Shown piece after piece: positions 26,699 through 35,526 of a stretch of DNA of 64,000 nucleotides; the stretch's first letter is position 1, and each line of letters starts with the position of its first letter. Location: the NCBI GenBank assembly GCA_027485165.1, contig JAIXRN010000003.1, positions 62,001 through 126,000 on the forward strand, written 5' to 3'. The position numbers and the translations under genes were made by a program. The notes beneath the pieces were generated by a model. That model saw only the letters and a list, made by a program, of their open reading frames with translations. It was not told the DNA's origin and did not search any database. The DNA comes from Rubrivivax sp. (GTDB lineage: Bacteria; Pseudomonadota; Gammaproteobacteria; Burkholderiales; Burkholderiaceae_C).

Positions 26699-26843
26699 CG
26701 CCCCCGCGATCGCACCCCACCGGGAATGAGCGTCGCGGGAAACCCGGATGTCGGCTGGCTGGCCGCGCGCCGACACTCGCATCGCCGCGCCGGCAGCGCT
26801 GCCCGGCTGCGCCTCTGAGCAACCCCCTGGCCGAGACCACCCC

Positions 26844-28109
26844 ATGCGAAATATCACCCGCCGCTTCATCGGCACCGCCCTTGCGGGCACCGCATTGCTC
26901 GTCGCCGCCCCCTGGGCCGCAGCCCAGCTGCAGGGCGCCCCGGGCACGCCCATCAGCGTGCTGTTTGTCGGCAACAGCTACACCTTCGGCCGCGTCGACC
27001 CCGTGATGAGCTACAACGCCGCCAACGTGCGCGACCTGACGGCCGCGATGTTCGCCACCAACCCCGCCGGGTCCAACGCCTACGAGCCCCGCCCCTGGGG
27101 CGGCGTGCCGGGCATCTTCCAGCAGTTCACCGTGCAGGCCGGGCTGAACTACGACGTGGCGATGACGACCCGCAATGCCGCTTCGTTGCGTGGCCACCTG
27201 CTGAACACCAACGCCGCCGGCTGGGACCTGCGCAGCAACATCGGCAGCCAGCCATGGGACCAGGTGGTGCTGCAGGAACAGAGCGACGAAGCTCTGCTGC
27301 GCCGGCCCGGGCTGGCGTCCAACCCCGAATACACGCGCCTGTATGCCGACCTGATCGAAGACTGGGTGCACCAGGGCGCTGCACTCACCTATCGCGAACG
27401 CGACTTCATCGGCGGCAACCAGGCCAACTGCGTGGCCCTGGGCTACAGCAGCGGCGCCTGCAGCACGCAGCGCACGCTGCCGGCCAACGTCAACGCCAGC
27501 CCCGACACCCGGCTGTACCTGTACGAGACCTGGGCGCGGCCCAACCTCGTGCAGGGTGCTTTCGTCACCACCACCAACGAGCTGACGGGCGTGGTCACCC
27601 GCACCGACACGCCAGCCAACACCTTCTTCCCCAACCTGGAAGGCATGACCGACGAACTGGTGGCCGCCTACGGCGCCGCTGCGGCCAATGCCGCGGCCGA
27701 CGGCAGCGGCGGCTTTGCCGGTGTCTCGCCGGTGGGCCGCAGCTTCATGCGCGCGGTGGCCAGCGGCATCGCCACGCGCGACTTCTGGGGCCCCAACGCG
27801 CAGACCGACGGCCTCATCGACCTGTGGTTCGACGACGGCACGCATGCCAGCAAGTACGGGTCGTACCTGAGCGCGCTGACGCTGTTCGGCACCCTCACCG
27901 GCCTGGACCCGCTGAGCCTGGGGCCGAACGAGCGCGCCGCGGCTGACCTGGGCATCACGCCCGCAGAAGCGGTGCTGCTGCAGCGCGTGGCCAGCGAACA
28001 GCTGGCCGCGGCCGTGCCTGAACCCGCCACCGTCTTCATGCTGCTGGCGGGCCTGGCCGGGCTGCTGGGCTGGCAGCGCGTGCAGGCTCGGCGGCCACAG
28101 GGGGTTTGA
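26844..28109 (+). CDS. PEP-CTERM-anchored SGNH-type hydrolase
   Basis: Exported protein of 421 residues. A signal peptide ends at AAPWAAAQ. SGNH features are ISVLFVGNSYTFG (block I), WDQVVLQEQSDEAL (block III-like), and DGTHASKYGSYLSAL, which carries the catalytic Asp-His pair. The end is a PEP-CTERM signal: VPEPATVFM, hydrophobic LLAGLAGLLGWQ, then RVQARR. It is a probable surface or matrix esterase, perhaps acting on acetylated polysaccharide. ATG 26844 directly precedes the signal peptide. The upstream 145 bases hold no clear promoter. Confidence 0.82.
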   Translation: MRNITRRFIGTALAGTALLVAAPWAAAQLQGAPGTPISVLFVGNSYTFGRVDPVMSYNAANVRDLTAAMFATNPAGSNAYEPRPWGGVPGIFQQFTVQAGLNYDVAMTTRNAASLRGHLLNTNAAGWDLRSNIGSQPWDQVVLQEQSDEALLRRPGLASNPEYTRLYADLIEDWVHQGAALTYRERDFIGGNQANCVALGYSSGACSTQRTLPANVNASPDTRLYLYETWARPNLVQGAFVTTTNELTGVVTRTDTPANTFFPNLEGMTDELVAAYGAAAANAAADGSGGFAGVSPVGRSFMRAVASGIATRDFWGPNAQTDGLIDLWFDDGTHASKYGSYLSALTLFGTLTGLDPLSLGPNERAAADLGITPAEAVLLQRVASEQLAAAVPEPATVFMLLAGLAGLLGWQRVQARRPQGV

Positions 28110-28195
28110 AGCCCGGCTGGCACTGAAGCTGCCCAGGCAGCGATGCCGGCCGCAGGCGGGGGCCTACACTGCGCGCCCGATCCCGACACCCCGCC

Positions 28196-29257
28196 ATGTT
28201 CAAGAACGCCCTCGTCTACCGCATCGACCATTGGGACGCCCCGCCCCTGCCCGAGATCGACCAGCGCCTGGCCACCGCGCCCTTCGTCGAATGCGGCGCC
28301 ACCCAGCCTGAAAGCAGCGGCTTCGTGCCGCCGCGCGGCGACAAGCACGCCGCGCTGGCCGAAAGCGTGGGCGGGCAGATCGTGCTGCGCATCTGCACCG
28401 AAACCAAGGCCGTGCCCGGCGGCGTGGTGAAGACGCAGATCCAGGCCGAGCTGGACAAGATCGAGGCTGAAACCGGCCGCCGCCCCAAGGGCAAGCGTGT
28501 GAAGGAACTGAAGGAAGCCGTGGTGCATGCGCTGCTGCCGCGCGCCTTCCCCAAGCGCAGCGAGACCTTGGTGTGGATCGACCCCGTGGGCCGCACCGTG
28601 TGGGTGGGCGCCGGCAGCACGAAGAAGGCCGACACTGTGGTCACGCGGCTGATCGAACTGCTGGGAGGCAACCTGAAGCTGGCGCTGCTGCAGACCCAGC
28701 TGGCCCCGGCCACGGCGATGGCGCAATGGCTGCAGGCCCAGGAAGCCCCGCCCGGCTTCAGCATCGACCGCGACTGTGAACTGAAGCAGCCCGACAGCGA
28801 AAAGGCCACCGTGCGCTATGCCCGCCACACGCTGGACATTGCCGAGGTGGGCGAACACATCGCCCAGGGCAAGCTGCCCACCCAGCTGGCGATGACCTGG
28901 CAGGGCCGCGTCAGCTTCGTGCTGACCGAGGCGCTGACGCTGAAGAAGATCGAGCTGCTGGACGTGGTTCTGGAAGGCGCCGGCGTGGACGCCGCGAACC
29001 AGGGCAAGGACGAAGGCGGCTTCGACGCGGACGTGGCGATTGCCACCGGCGAACTGCGCCAGCTGTTGCCAGCGCTGGTGGAAGCGCTGGGCGGGCTGCA
29101 GGAACGCGGCGCTGCGGCGTGTGAAACGGCGCCCGCGGCTGCCCAGGCCCGCCCGGCGCCCGCAAGCGCCACGCCGAAGGGCGGCCAGCCGTCCCCGCCA
29201 GACGCCCGCCTGGAAACCAGCCGCGCGCCCTGGGACGAACCGGTGGAGAACGCCTGA
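28196..29257 (+). CDS. rdgC: recombination-associated protein RdgC
   Basis: Ring-forming DNA-binding protein of 353 residues that limits RecA filament formation. Family segments are MFKNALVYRI at the start, the SGFVPPR segment, LRICTETKAVPGGVVKTQI, RRPKGKRVKELKEAVVHALLPRAFPKRSETLVWID, and LAMTWQGRVSFVLTEALTLKKIELLD. The last 50 residues are an Ala/Pro-rich tail beyond the usual length. A TACACT -10-like element lies at 28165-28170. It is followed, converging, by a glycine-zipper protein gene. Confidence 0.95.
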   Translation: MFKNALVYRIDHWDAPPLPEIDQRLATAPFVECGATQPESSGFVPPRGDKHAALAESVGGQIVLRICTETKAVPGGVVKTQIQAELDKIEAETGRRPKGKRVKELKEAVVHALLPRAFPKRSETLVWIDPVGRTVWVGAGSTKKADTVVTRLIELLGGNLKLALLQTQLAPATAMAQWLQAQEAPPGFSIDRDCELKQPDSEKATVRYARHTLDIAEVGEHIAQGKLPTQLAMTWQGRVSFVLTEALTLKKIELLDVVLEGAGVDAANQGKDEGGFDADVAIATGELRQLLPALVEALGGLQERGAAACETAPAAAQARPAPASATPKGGQPSPPDARLETSRAPWDEPVENA

Positions 29258-29351
29258 GCCTGCACGCCCTGGCCTGGGCGCGCACCGCGCCCAGCGGCGT
29301 GGCGGCCTCAAGCCCGCCGGGCGGGCCAGCCCTGGAGACGGGCCTGCGGCA

Positions 29352-30203
29352 TCACAGCCGTACCAGCACCCCGTCCTGCAGGCGCACCGGGGTGCCCAGT
29401 GCCACGCCCGGGTCGTCTGCATAGTCGAAGGTTTGGGTGCGGCCGTCGCGCAGGCGGACGGTGACGCGCCAGATCTCCTCGGCGTTGTTGCGGTTCTGGA
29501 TGCGGTTGCCGGCATACGCGCCGCCGATGGCGCCGACGATGCGCGCAGCGTCGCGGCCGCTGCCACCGCCGACCTGGTTGCCGACCACGCCGCCCAGCAC
29601 ACCGCCGATGATGGTGCCGGCCACGTTGTTGCCGTCGCCCTTCACCTGCAGCTTGTCCACGGCTGTGACGCGGCCGCAGTCGGCGCAGGCCAGTTCGGCC
29701 GGCCGGTCGGCCACCCACTGGCGTTGCGCGCTGCGCTGGCCCCGCGTGAGCGTGGCGTCGGCGCGCAGATCGCGGTCCAGCCGCTCGCCGCGGCGCAGCA
29801 CATGGCTGCCTTCGTAGAGGCCGCTGCGCACTTCGGCCAGCACGACGGCGCGCTGCACGCCCGGCACCTGCACGCGGGCGCTGGCGCCCGGGCTGCCTTC
29901 CAGCCGGAAGCTGATCTCGTCGCCTGGGCGGGCGCGATCAGGGGCCTGCACGCTGAAGCTTTTGATCTGCGGCGTGGCGTTGCGCGTCGCGTTGCTGGTG
30001 CCCTGGGCCCGGGCCGTGCCCGGCAGGCTGGCCAGCAGCGCGGCGCCGGGCAGGGCGGTGGCCAGGGCCAGGGCCAGCGCGGCCAGTGGCCGGCGCAGCG
30101 GGCGCAGGGTTGTGGCGGTGCGTGCTGGCCCGTGGACGTGCGTGGGGTGGGTGACGCGGGTGAAAGGGGTGGAAGGGCTGAAAGGGCTGAGCAGGCTGTT
30201 CAT
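29352..30203 (-). CDS. glycine zipper 2TM domain protein
   Basis: Exported protein of about 283 residues. A hydrophobic signal (LAALALALATALPGAALLASL, about 36-56) is followed by a beta-rich domain, then the glycine zipper AGTIIGGVLGGVVGNQVGGG and IVGAIGGAYAGNRIQNR, and a C-terminal RVTVRLRDGRTQTFDYAD module. This matches the SlyB/17-kDa surface antigen type without a lipobox. A CADC motif is seen before the zipper. It probably sits in the cell envelope. ATG 30203 is chosen; an earlier in-frame start would give an Arg-rich extension unlike a signal. Confidence 0.82.
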   Translation of the reverse strand: MNSLLSPFSPSTPFTRVTHPTHVHGPARTATTLRPLRRPLAALALALATALPGAALLASLPGTARAQGTSNATRNATPQIKSFSVQAPDRARPGDEISFRLEGSPGASARVQVPGVQRAVVLAEVRSGLYEGSHVLRRGERLDRDLRADATLTRGQRSAQRQWVADRPAELACADCGRVTAVDKLQVKGDGNNVAGTIIGGVLGGVVGNQVGGGSGRDAARIVGAIGGAYAGNRIQNRNNAEEIWRVTVRLRDGRTQTFDYADDPGVALGTPVRLQDGVLVRL

Positions 30204-30461
30204 GGGCAGGGCGCTGGGCGCATGGAAATCTCGATCGCTTGGTTGTAGGCGCCAGCGCCGCCGCGCACACCCGGACATCGCCCCAGGAACCCGTAGGACA
30301 GCAGGCTGGCCGGCTGCCGACAGCGGCATGGCGGCTCGTCCTACACGCGGCCGTGTCGCGCTGCGCGCCAATCACGCTGATGCAAGGCCCTGACGAACCG
30401 CCCAGACGAACCGTCCAGACGAGGGCCCGCCACCCGCACCACCACCCTGTAGGAAACACAC

Positions 30462-30680
30462 ATGAATGGCATCCGCATCGCCGGCCTGATCTTGATCGTT
30501 GCCGGCGCCCTGGCGCTGGCCTATGGCGGCTTCAGCTACACGCGGGAAGACACGGCGGCCAAGCTCGGCCCGCTGGAACTGAAGGTTCAGCAGACCGAGC
30601 GCGTGAACATCCCGCTGTGGGCTGGCATCGGCGCCATCGTGGGCGGCGGCGTGCTGCTGCTGGTGGGCGCCAGGCGTTGA
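30462..30680 (+). CDS. small conserved membrane protein
   Basis: Protein of 72 residues with two hydrophobic helices (about 5-24 and 50-68) joined by FSYTREDTAAKLGPLELKVQQTERVNIPLWAG. Similar short proteins are widespread in Proteobacteria without assigned function. ATG 30462 has AGGA nine bases upstream. The 258-base gap to the divergent glycine-zipper gene contains no gene that I can support and presumably holds both promoters. It converges on the cyanophycin operon. Confidence 0.8.
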   Translation: MNGIRIAGLILIVAGALALAYGGFSYTREDTAAKLGPLELKVQQTERVNIPLWAGIGAIVGGGVLLLVGARR

Positions 30681-30734
30681 TCAACGCCCGCTGAAGCGCA
30701 CTGGGCAGCCCGTCCGGGGTCGTCCAGTCGCCAC

Positions 30735-30764
30735 AGGGACGCGGGGCGAGCCTTCCCGCGCCCT
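30735..30764. terminator. stem-loop between converging genes
   Basis: AGGGACGCGGG (30735-30745) pairs with CCCGCGCCCT (30755-30764) with one bulge, between the small membrane protein gene and the Mur ligase gene, which point at each other. The position is right for a shared terminator, though no T-run is present. Confidence 0.45.
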
Positions 30765-30774
30765 GGCTTGGGCG

Positions 30775-32577
30775 TCAGGCCGGGCTCGCGTCTGGGGCGA
30801 CGCCACCTTGCAGCCAGGCATGCAGCTCCTGTCGGACGCTGGCCGTGTGCACGGGCAGCACCAGCACGTCCCCCGGCTGCGCCCAGCCCAGCAGGCTGCG
30901 CAGCGCGGCGACCTCGTCGTCGATGCGCATGCAGTGTTCGCCCGGCAGGCCGCCGTCCGCCAGGCCGTGCAGCAGCAGGACCGGCACGCTGCCGGGTGGG
31001 CGGCCGCGCAGCATGGCGGGCAGTTCCTTCACCACCACCCGGTCGGGCTGGTGCTGTGCAGCGGTGTGTGCCAGGGCCGTGATGGCCGCGTCGTCGCGGT
31101 TGCCGGCCTGCCCCAGCAGCAGGCCCAGGCGGCCACCTGGGCGCAGTAGCGCACGCGCCACGCCCAGCAGCTGCGCCAGGCCGTCGGGGTTGTGGGCGTA
31201 GTCCACCAGCACCGTGGCGCCGCGCCAGGCCCAGCGTTCCAGCCGGCCGGGGTTGTGCTGCGGCGCGCTGCCGAAGTGCTGCAGCGCCTGCTGCACCGCG
31301 GCCCGCGGCAGGCCGGCGGCGTGCGCGGCCAGCACCGCGGCGGCGATGTTCTCCAGGTTGTAGCGCGCAGCGCCGCCGAGCGTGAGCGGCATTTCGGCCA
31401 CCGCGCCCAGGTCCACGGGCTGCGCGTCGGGCCGCGTGGCGTGGTGCCACAACAGCCGCCGGCCTTCCGCCCCGCAAGTGCTGCCGCCTGCGGCGCGGTG
31501 GGCCTGCAGGCGCGGGTGGCCGTGTTCGGCCGCGAACAGCGCCAACCGCTCGGGCGGCGCCAGCGGCGCAGCCTCGGCCATCAGCACTTCGTCGCCGCCG
31601 TTCAACACCGCCGTGCCGCTGGCCGCCACCGCGTGCAGCACCACGGCCTTGGCGCGGGCGATGTCGGCCACGCTGTGGATGCCGTATTCGCCCAGGTGGT
31701 CGGCGCTGACGTTGGTGATGACGGCGGCGTCGGCGCGGCGCACGGCCAGGCCGCGGCGCAGCAGGCCGCCGCGGGCGGTTTCGAGCACGGCGAAGTCCAC
31801 CGCCGGATGGCGCAGCACGGCGCGGGCGCCGGCCGGGCCAGCGTAGTCGCCGCGTTCGACCGTCGCGCCGCCCACGATCACGCCTTCGGTGCTGCACAGC
31901 CCGGCCACCCGGCCCGCGGCCTGGGCCATCGCGGCCAGCAGCCGCGTCGTCGTCGTCTTGCCGTTGCTGCCGGTGACCAGCACCGTGGGCACGTCGTGCA
32001 ACTGGGCCCAGGGCAGGTCCATCCCCAGCGGCAGCGCGGCGCGGGGCCAGGTGCGGCTACCGCGGCCGGCGCCGACGGACACGCTGTCGTCGTCTTCGAA
32101 CACCGGCAGCCCGCGTGCGCGGGCCGCGGCCTTCAGGCGCTGCAGCGGCAGGCTGCGTTCGGCCGCGGCGCGGCGTGCGAATTCAGTCTGCAGCCCCGGC
32201 AGGTCATCGTGCGCGGGCTGCAGCGCAGTGATGCCATCGGCCGCCAGCGGCTGGCAGGCGTCGGCACTGCGTTCCCAGGCCCATTCGTTGACCTCGGTGG
32301 CTGTGAACAGCGCGTCTTCGGGCGCGGCGAAGGCCAGGGTCAGGCCGCCCCCTGCTGCCGGGCCATGGCGGTGCGCCAGGGGCTGCGGTGCTGGCCAGCC
32401 CAGTGCCGCGCACAGGCGCTGCACGCGGCTGGCCCACGCCGCCGCGGCACCGTCGTCTTGCGCCGCGCGACCCAGGGCTTCCAGCACCACAGCCGGCCGG
32501 TCGAACCAGCGGTTGGGGCCGGGCAGGCGGCGCGAATCGTCGTACGCCAGCGGCGGGTCGTCCGCAGCGCTGCTCAT
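30775..32577 (-). CDS. Mur ligase family protein, CphA-like, in the cyanophycin operon
   Basis: Protein of 600 residues. The C-terminal two thirds are a Mur ligase: Walker A VLVTGSNGKTTTTRLL (about residue 200), the ETARGGLLRRGLAV segment almost identical to CphA's EIARGGLLRAGMGV, ITNVSADHLGEYGI, LVDYAHNPDGL. The N-terminal 190 residues are unlike the ATP-grasp region of CphA. So it carries only one of the two CphA ligase activities. It starts 22 bases after cphA, same strand, and is probably translated from the same mRNA. It may add an amino acid to, or process, cyanophycin; the reaction is unknown. Confidence 0.82.
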   Translation of the reverse strand: MSSAADDPPLAYDDSRRLPGPNRWFDRPAVVLEALGRAAQDDGAAAAWASRVQRLCAALGWPAPQPLAHRHGPAAGGGLTLAFAAPEDALFTATEVNEWAWERSADACQPLAADGITALQPAHDDLPGLQTEFARRAAAERSLPLQRLKAAARARGLPVFEDDDSVSVGAGRGSRTWPRAALPLGMDLPWAQLHDVPTVLVTGSNGKTTTTRLLAAMAQAAGRVAGLCSTEGVIVGGATVERGDYAGPAGARAVLRHPAVDFAVLETARGGLLRRGLAVRRADAAVITNVSADHLGEYGIHSVADIARAKAVVLHAVAASGTAVLNGGDEVLMAEAAPLAPPERLALFAAEHGHPRLQAHRAAGGSTCGAEGRRLLWHHATRPDAQPVDLGAVAEMPLTLGGAARYNLENIAAAVLAAHAAGLPRAAVQQALQHFGSAPQHNPGRLERWAWRGATVLVDYAHNPDGLAQLLGVARALLRPGGRLGLLLGQAGNRDDAAITALAHTAAQHQPDRVVVKELPAMLRGRPPGSVPVLLLHGLADGGLPGEHCMRIDDEVAALRSLLGWAQPGDVLVLPVHTASVRQELHAWLQGGVAPDASPA

Positions 32578-32599
32578 CGGGGCGGGGTTGGACGCGGGC

Positions 32600-35449
32600 T
32601 CAGTCAGCGGCTTCGCCGACGAAGCGCAGCCCGCGTTCGTCGCGCACGAAGCCCGCGGCCAGCAGGCTGCCGTCGTCTGAAGGCGGCTGGGCCGTGTCGT
32701 CGCTGCGCTCTTCGGCTGCCGTGGCCAAGCTGCGCCTGTGCGGCACCGCCGCGGCAGGCGCAGGCGCGCCTTGGGGCTTGAACTTCGTCACCTGTTTCCA
32801 GCTGCGCGTCAGCGCGTCGGCAAACACCAGCAGCAGGTCGCCCGGCTGGCCCATGTGCAGGGCGGCGGCGATGGCTTCCTGCTCGTCGGGGATGATGGTG
32901 ATGGCGGCTTCGGGCACGCCGCGTTCGCGCAGCACGGCCGCGATCATGTTCGGCACCTCATCGCTGGCGCGTCCGCGCAGGCCGTCGTCGCGCCGGCAGA
33001 TGTAGTGGTCGAAGCGGCCAGCCACGCTGAGTGCGATGTCGCGGATGTCTTCGTCGCGCCGGTCGCCCGGCCCGGCCACCACCACGATGCGCCGGCCGCG
33101 TACGTCCAGACGTTCGGCCAGGTCAGCCATCACGCCGACCGCATGCGCGTTGTGGGCGTAGTCGAAGATCACCTTGAAGGGGTGCTCATCAAACACGTTC
33201 ATGCGCCCCGGCGCCTGATAGAAGGTGGTGTCGAAGGTGCGCAGGCCCTGGCGGATGGCGTCGAGCTTGATGTCCAGGCTGAAGGCCAGGGCTGCCGCGA
33301 ACATCGCGTTCTGCACGTTGTGCATCGCGCGGCCTTCCAGCGTGGCGGGGATCAGGTGCGTCCACATCAGCGGAATGTGCCGGCCCTTGTCGTACAGCGT
33401 GATCATCTGCCCGTTCACGCCCGCTTCCAGCGCGCAGGCGCGGCCACCGGCGCGGATGTGTTCCTTCACCACCGTGTGCTGCGGGTTGGTGGTCACATAG
33501 CAAAGGTGCTTGGCGTCGGTGTGGGCGGACATGCGGATGACGTTCTCGTCATCGGCGTTCAGCACCGCGCAGTCCTTGGCCACCTCGACGATGATGCGCT
33601 TGACTTCCGCCAGCTGTTCCAGCGTGTCGATGCCTTTCATGCCCAGGTGGTCGCTCTTCACGTTCAGCACCGCCCCCACGTTGACGAAGGGCACGCCCAT
33701 GCCGGCGCGCAGCAGGCCGCCGCGCGCGATTTCCAGCACGGCCATGTCGATCTTCGGGTCGGCCAGCACCATGCGCGTGGCCACCGGGCCGGTCATGTCG
33801 CCTTCCACGGTGCGCTGGCCGTCGATGTAGACGCCGTCGGTCGTCGTCAGCCCGGGCGTGTAGCCGGCCATCTTCGTGATGTGGGCCAGCATGCGGCTGG
33901 TGGTGGTCTTGCCGTTGGTGCCGGTGATGGCGGCGATCGGCACGCGGGATGCACTGCCAGGCGGGAACAGCATGTCGATCACGGGCCCGGCGGCGTCGCG
34001 CGGCGTGCCTTCGCTGGGCGCCACGTGCATGCGGAAGCCGGGCGCAGCGTTGATTTCGCAGATGCCGCCGCCCACCTTGCGGTAGCTCTCGGTGATGTCC
34101 GGGCAGAGGAAGTCGACCCCGCCCACGTCCAGGCCGATGGCGGTGACGGCGCGCACCGCCATCTCGCGGTTGTCGGGGTGGATGATGTCGGTGACGTCGG
34201 TGGCCGTGCCGCCGGTGGACAGGTTGGCGGTGCTGCGCAGCAGCACTTCCTGGCCGGCGGCCGGGACGCTGTCCAGCGTCATGGCCTGGCGCGCCAGCAT
34301 CATGTCGGCCTGAGCGTCGAGCTCGATGCGCGTCATCACCTTCTCGTGGCCGATGCCACGCCGCGGGTCCTGGTTGACGATGTCCACCAGCTGGCGCACG
34401 GTGTGCGTGCCATCGCCGATCACCCGGCCCGGCGTGCGCTTGGTCGCGGCGATGAGTTCACCGCCCACCACCAGCAGGCGGTGGTCGTCGCCCTGCAGGA
34501 AGGTCTCGACGATCACGCTGCTGCTGTGTTCGGCCGCGGCGTCGAAGCCCTTGCGCACTTCGTCGGCCGTCTTCAGCCCGATGCTGATGCCGCGCCCGTG
34601 GTTGCCGTTGTAGGGCTTGGTCACCACCGGGTAGCCCAATCGGTCGGCCGCGCGCGCAGCGCGCTCCGCGGACCGCACCAGTTCCTGCTGCGGCACCGGC
34701 AGCCCGCAGTTGGCCAGGATCTTGTTGGTCTCTTCTTTGTCTTGCGCCAGTTCCACCGCGATGTAGCTGGTACGGCCGGTGACGGTGGCCTGGATGCGCT
34801 GCTGGAACTTGCCGTGGCCCAGCTGGATGAGGCTTTGCTCGTTCAGGCGCAGCCAGGGGATGTTGCGGTCCGCGGCGGCCTTCACCAGCGAAGCCGTGCT
34901 GGGCCCCAGCGCGCGGCGCTGCGCGTAGCGGATGAAGTCGGTGCGGGCTTCTTCCCACTGCCAGTCGTCGGGCACCACATCGGCGGGCCGCAAGTCTGAA
35001 GGCAGCAGCGAACACAGCAGCTTCAGCGCCAGTTCGCCGGCTTCGATGCCTTCGTCGCGCTGCGCGTATTCGTACACCACGGTGTAGACGCCAGGCCGGC
35101 CTTCCACGCTGCGCGTCTTGCCGAAGCTGACGTCTTCACCGGCGATGTTCTGCAGCTCGATGGCCACGTGCTCGAACACATGGCCCAGCCAGGTGCCCTG
35201 CTGCTGTTCGGGGTCACTGCCCACCTGGGGCCCGCCGCGCAGCCGGCGCACGAAGCCACCGGCTTCGCCGAAGCTGCAGCCGTGTTCCTGCAGCCCGGGC
35301 AGCGCCGCCAGCAGGCCGTCGACATAGCCGGCACCCAGCCGGCCCGTGGGCCAGGCTTCCAGCGGCCCCAGGTCCAGCAGCAGCTTGATGACCGGGAAGT
35401 GCGCGTAGAGCGACGGGCCGACGTAAACGTTGCGTTCTTCGATCTTCAA
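32600..35449 (-). CDS. cphA: cyanophycin synthetase
   Basis: Enzyme of 949 residues polymerising Asp and Arg into multi-L-arginyl-poly-L-aspartate storage granules. It has an N-terminal domain (1-160), an ATP-grasp domain (about 220-480: PVVTKPYNGNHGRGISIGL, VGGVDFLCPD), and a Mur ligase domain (Walker A ITGTNGKTTTSRML near 500; LEIARGGLLRAGMG; VIFDYAHNAHAVG). The last 70 residues are an Ala/Ser-rich tail beyond the roughly 875-residue cyanobacterial form. It starts with TTG at 35449, seven bases after AGGAGG; an 8-bp inverted repeat touches that ribosome site. The operon order is cphB, cphA, Mur ligase. Confidence 0.96.
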   Translation of the reverse strand: MKIEERNVYVGPSLYAHFPVIKLLLDLGPLEAWPTGRLGAGYVDGLLAALPGLQEHGCSFGEAGGFVRRLRGGPQVGSDPEQQQGTWLGHVFEHVAIELQNIAGEDVSFGKTRSVEGRPGVYTVVYEYAQRDEGIEAGELALKLLCSLLPSDLRPADVVPDDWQWEEARTDFIRYAQRRALGPSTASLVKAAADRNIPWLRLNEQSLIQLGHGKFQQRIQATVTGRTSYIAVELAQDKEETNKILANCGLPVPQQELVRSAERAARAADRLGYPVVTKPYNGNHGRGISIGLKTADEVRKGFDAAAEHSSSVIVETFLQGDDHRLLVVGGELIAATKRTPGRVIGDGTHTVRQLVDIVNQDPRRGIGHEKVMTRIELDAQADMMLARQAMTLDSVPAAGQEVLLRSTANLSTGGTATDVTDIIHPDNREMAVRAVTAIGLDVGGVDFLCPDITESYRKVGGGICEINAAPGFRMHVAPSEGTPRDAAGPVIDMLFPPGSASRVPIAAITGTNGKTTTSRMLAHITKMAGYTPGLTTTDGVYIDGQRTVEGDMTGPVATRMVLADPKIDMAVLEIARGGLLRAGMGVPFVNVGAVLNVKSDHLGMKGIDTLEQLAEVKRIIVEVAKDCAVLNADDENVIRMSAHTDAKHLCYVTTNPQHTVVKEHIRAGGRACALEAGVNGQMITLYDKGRHIPLMWTHLIPATLEGRAMHNVQNAMFAAALAFSLDIKLDAIRQGLRTFDTTFYQAPGRMNVFDEHPFKVIFDYAHNAHAVGVMADLAERLDVRGRRIVVVAGPGDRRDEDIRDIALSVAGRFDHYICRRDDGLRGRASDEVPNMIAAVLRERGVPEAAITIIPDEQEAIAAALHMGQPGDLLLVFADALTRSWKQVTKFKPQGAPAPAAAVPHRRSLATAAEERSDDTAQPPSDDGSLLAAGFVRDERGLRFVGEAAD

Positions 35450-35460
35450 GCGGGGTCCTC

Positions 35461-35488
35461 CTGCGTCAACGGTGCTGCGATGACGCAG
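35461..35488 (-). promoter_or_regulatory. 8-bp inverted repeat abutting the cphA ribosome site
   Basis: CTGCGTCA and TGACGCAG are perfectly complementary with a 12-base spacer. On the minus strand the second arm ends in CAG, directly continued by GAGG of the AGGAGG ribosome site. It could be an operator for a dimeric regulator or an RNA hairpin that modulates cphA translation. Confidence 0.45.
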
Positions 35489-35504
35489 TAATGATGCCAG
35501 CCGT

Positions 35505-35526
35505 GCTGACCTACCGCTGACCTACC
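35505..35526 (-). repeat. 11-bp tandem duplication at the end of cphB
   Basis: GCTGACCTACC occurs twice in tandem and the first bases of a third copy follow. The distal copy includes the cphB stop codon, so this looks like a small slippage duplication in the cphB-cphA gap. Confidence 0.6.

Noticed and set aside
30462-30680. Assigning the 72-residue membrane protein to DUF3185
   Set aside because: Both are two-helix small proteins but I could not match conserved residues well enough.
32738-34999. Plus-strand open frame of 753 codons opposite cphA
   Set aside because: Composition rich in His/Val/Gln/Arg with no family pattern; cphA on the other strand shows every catalytic motif.
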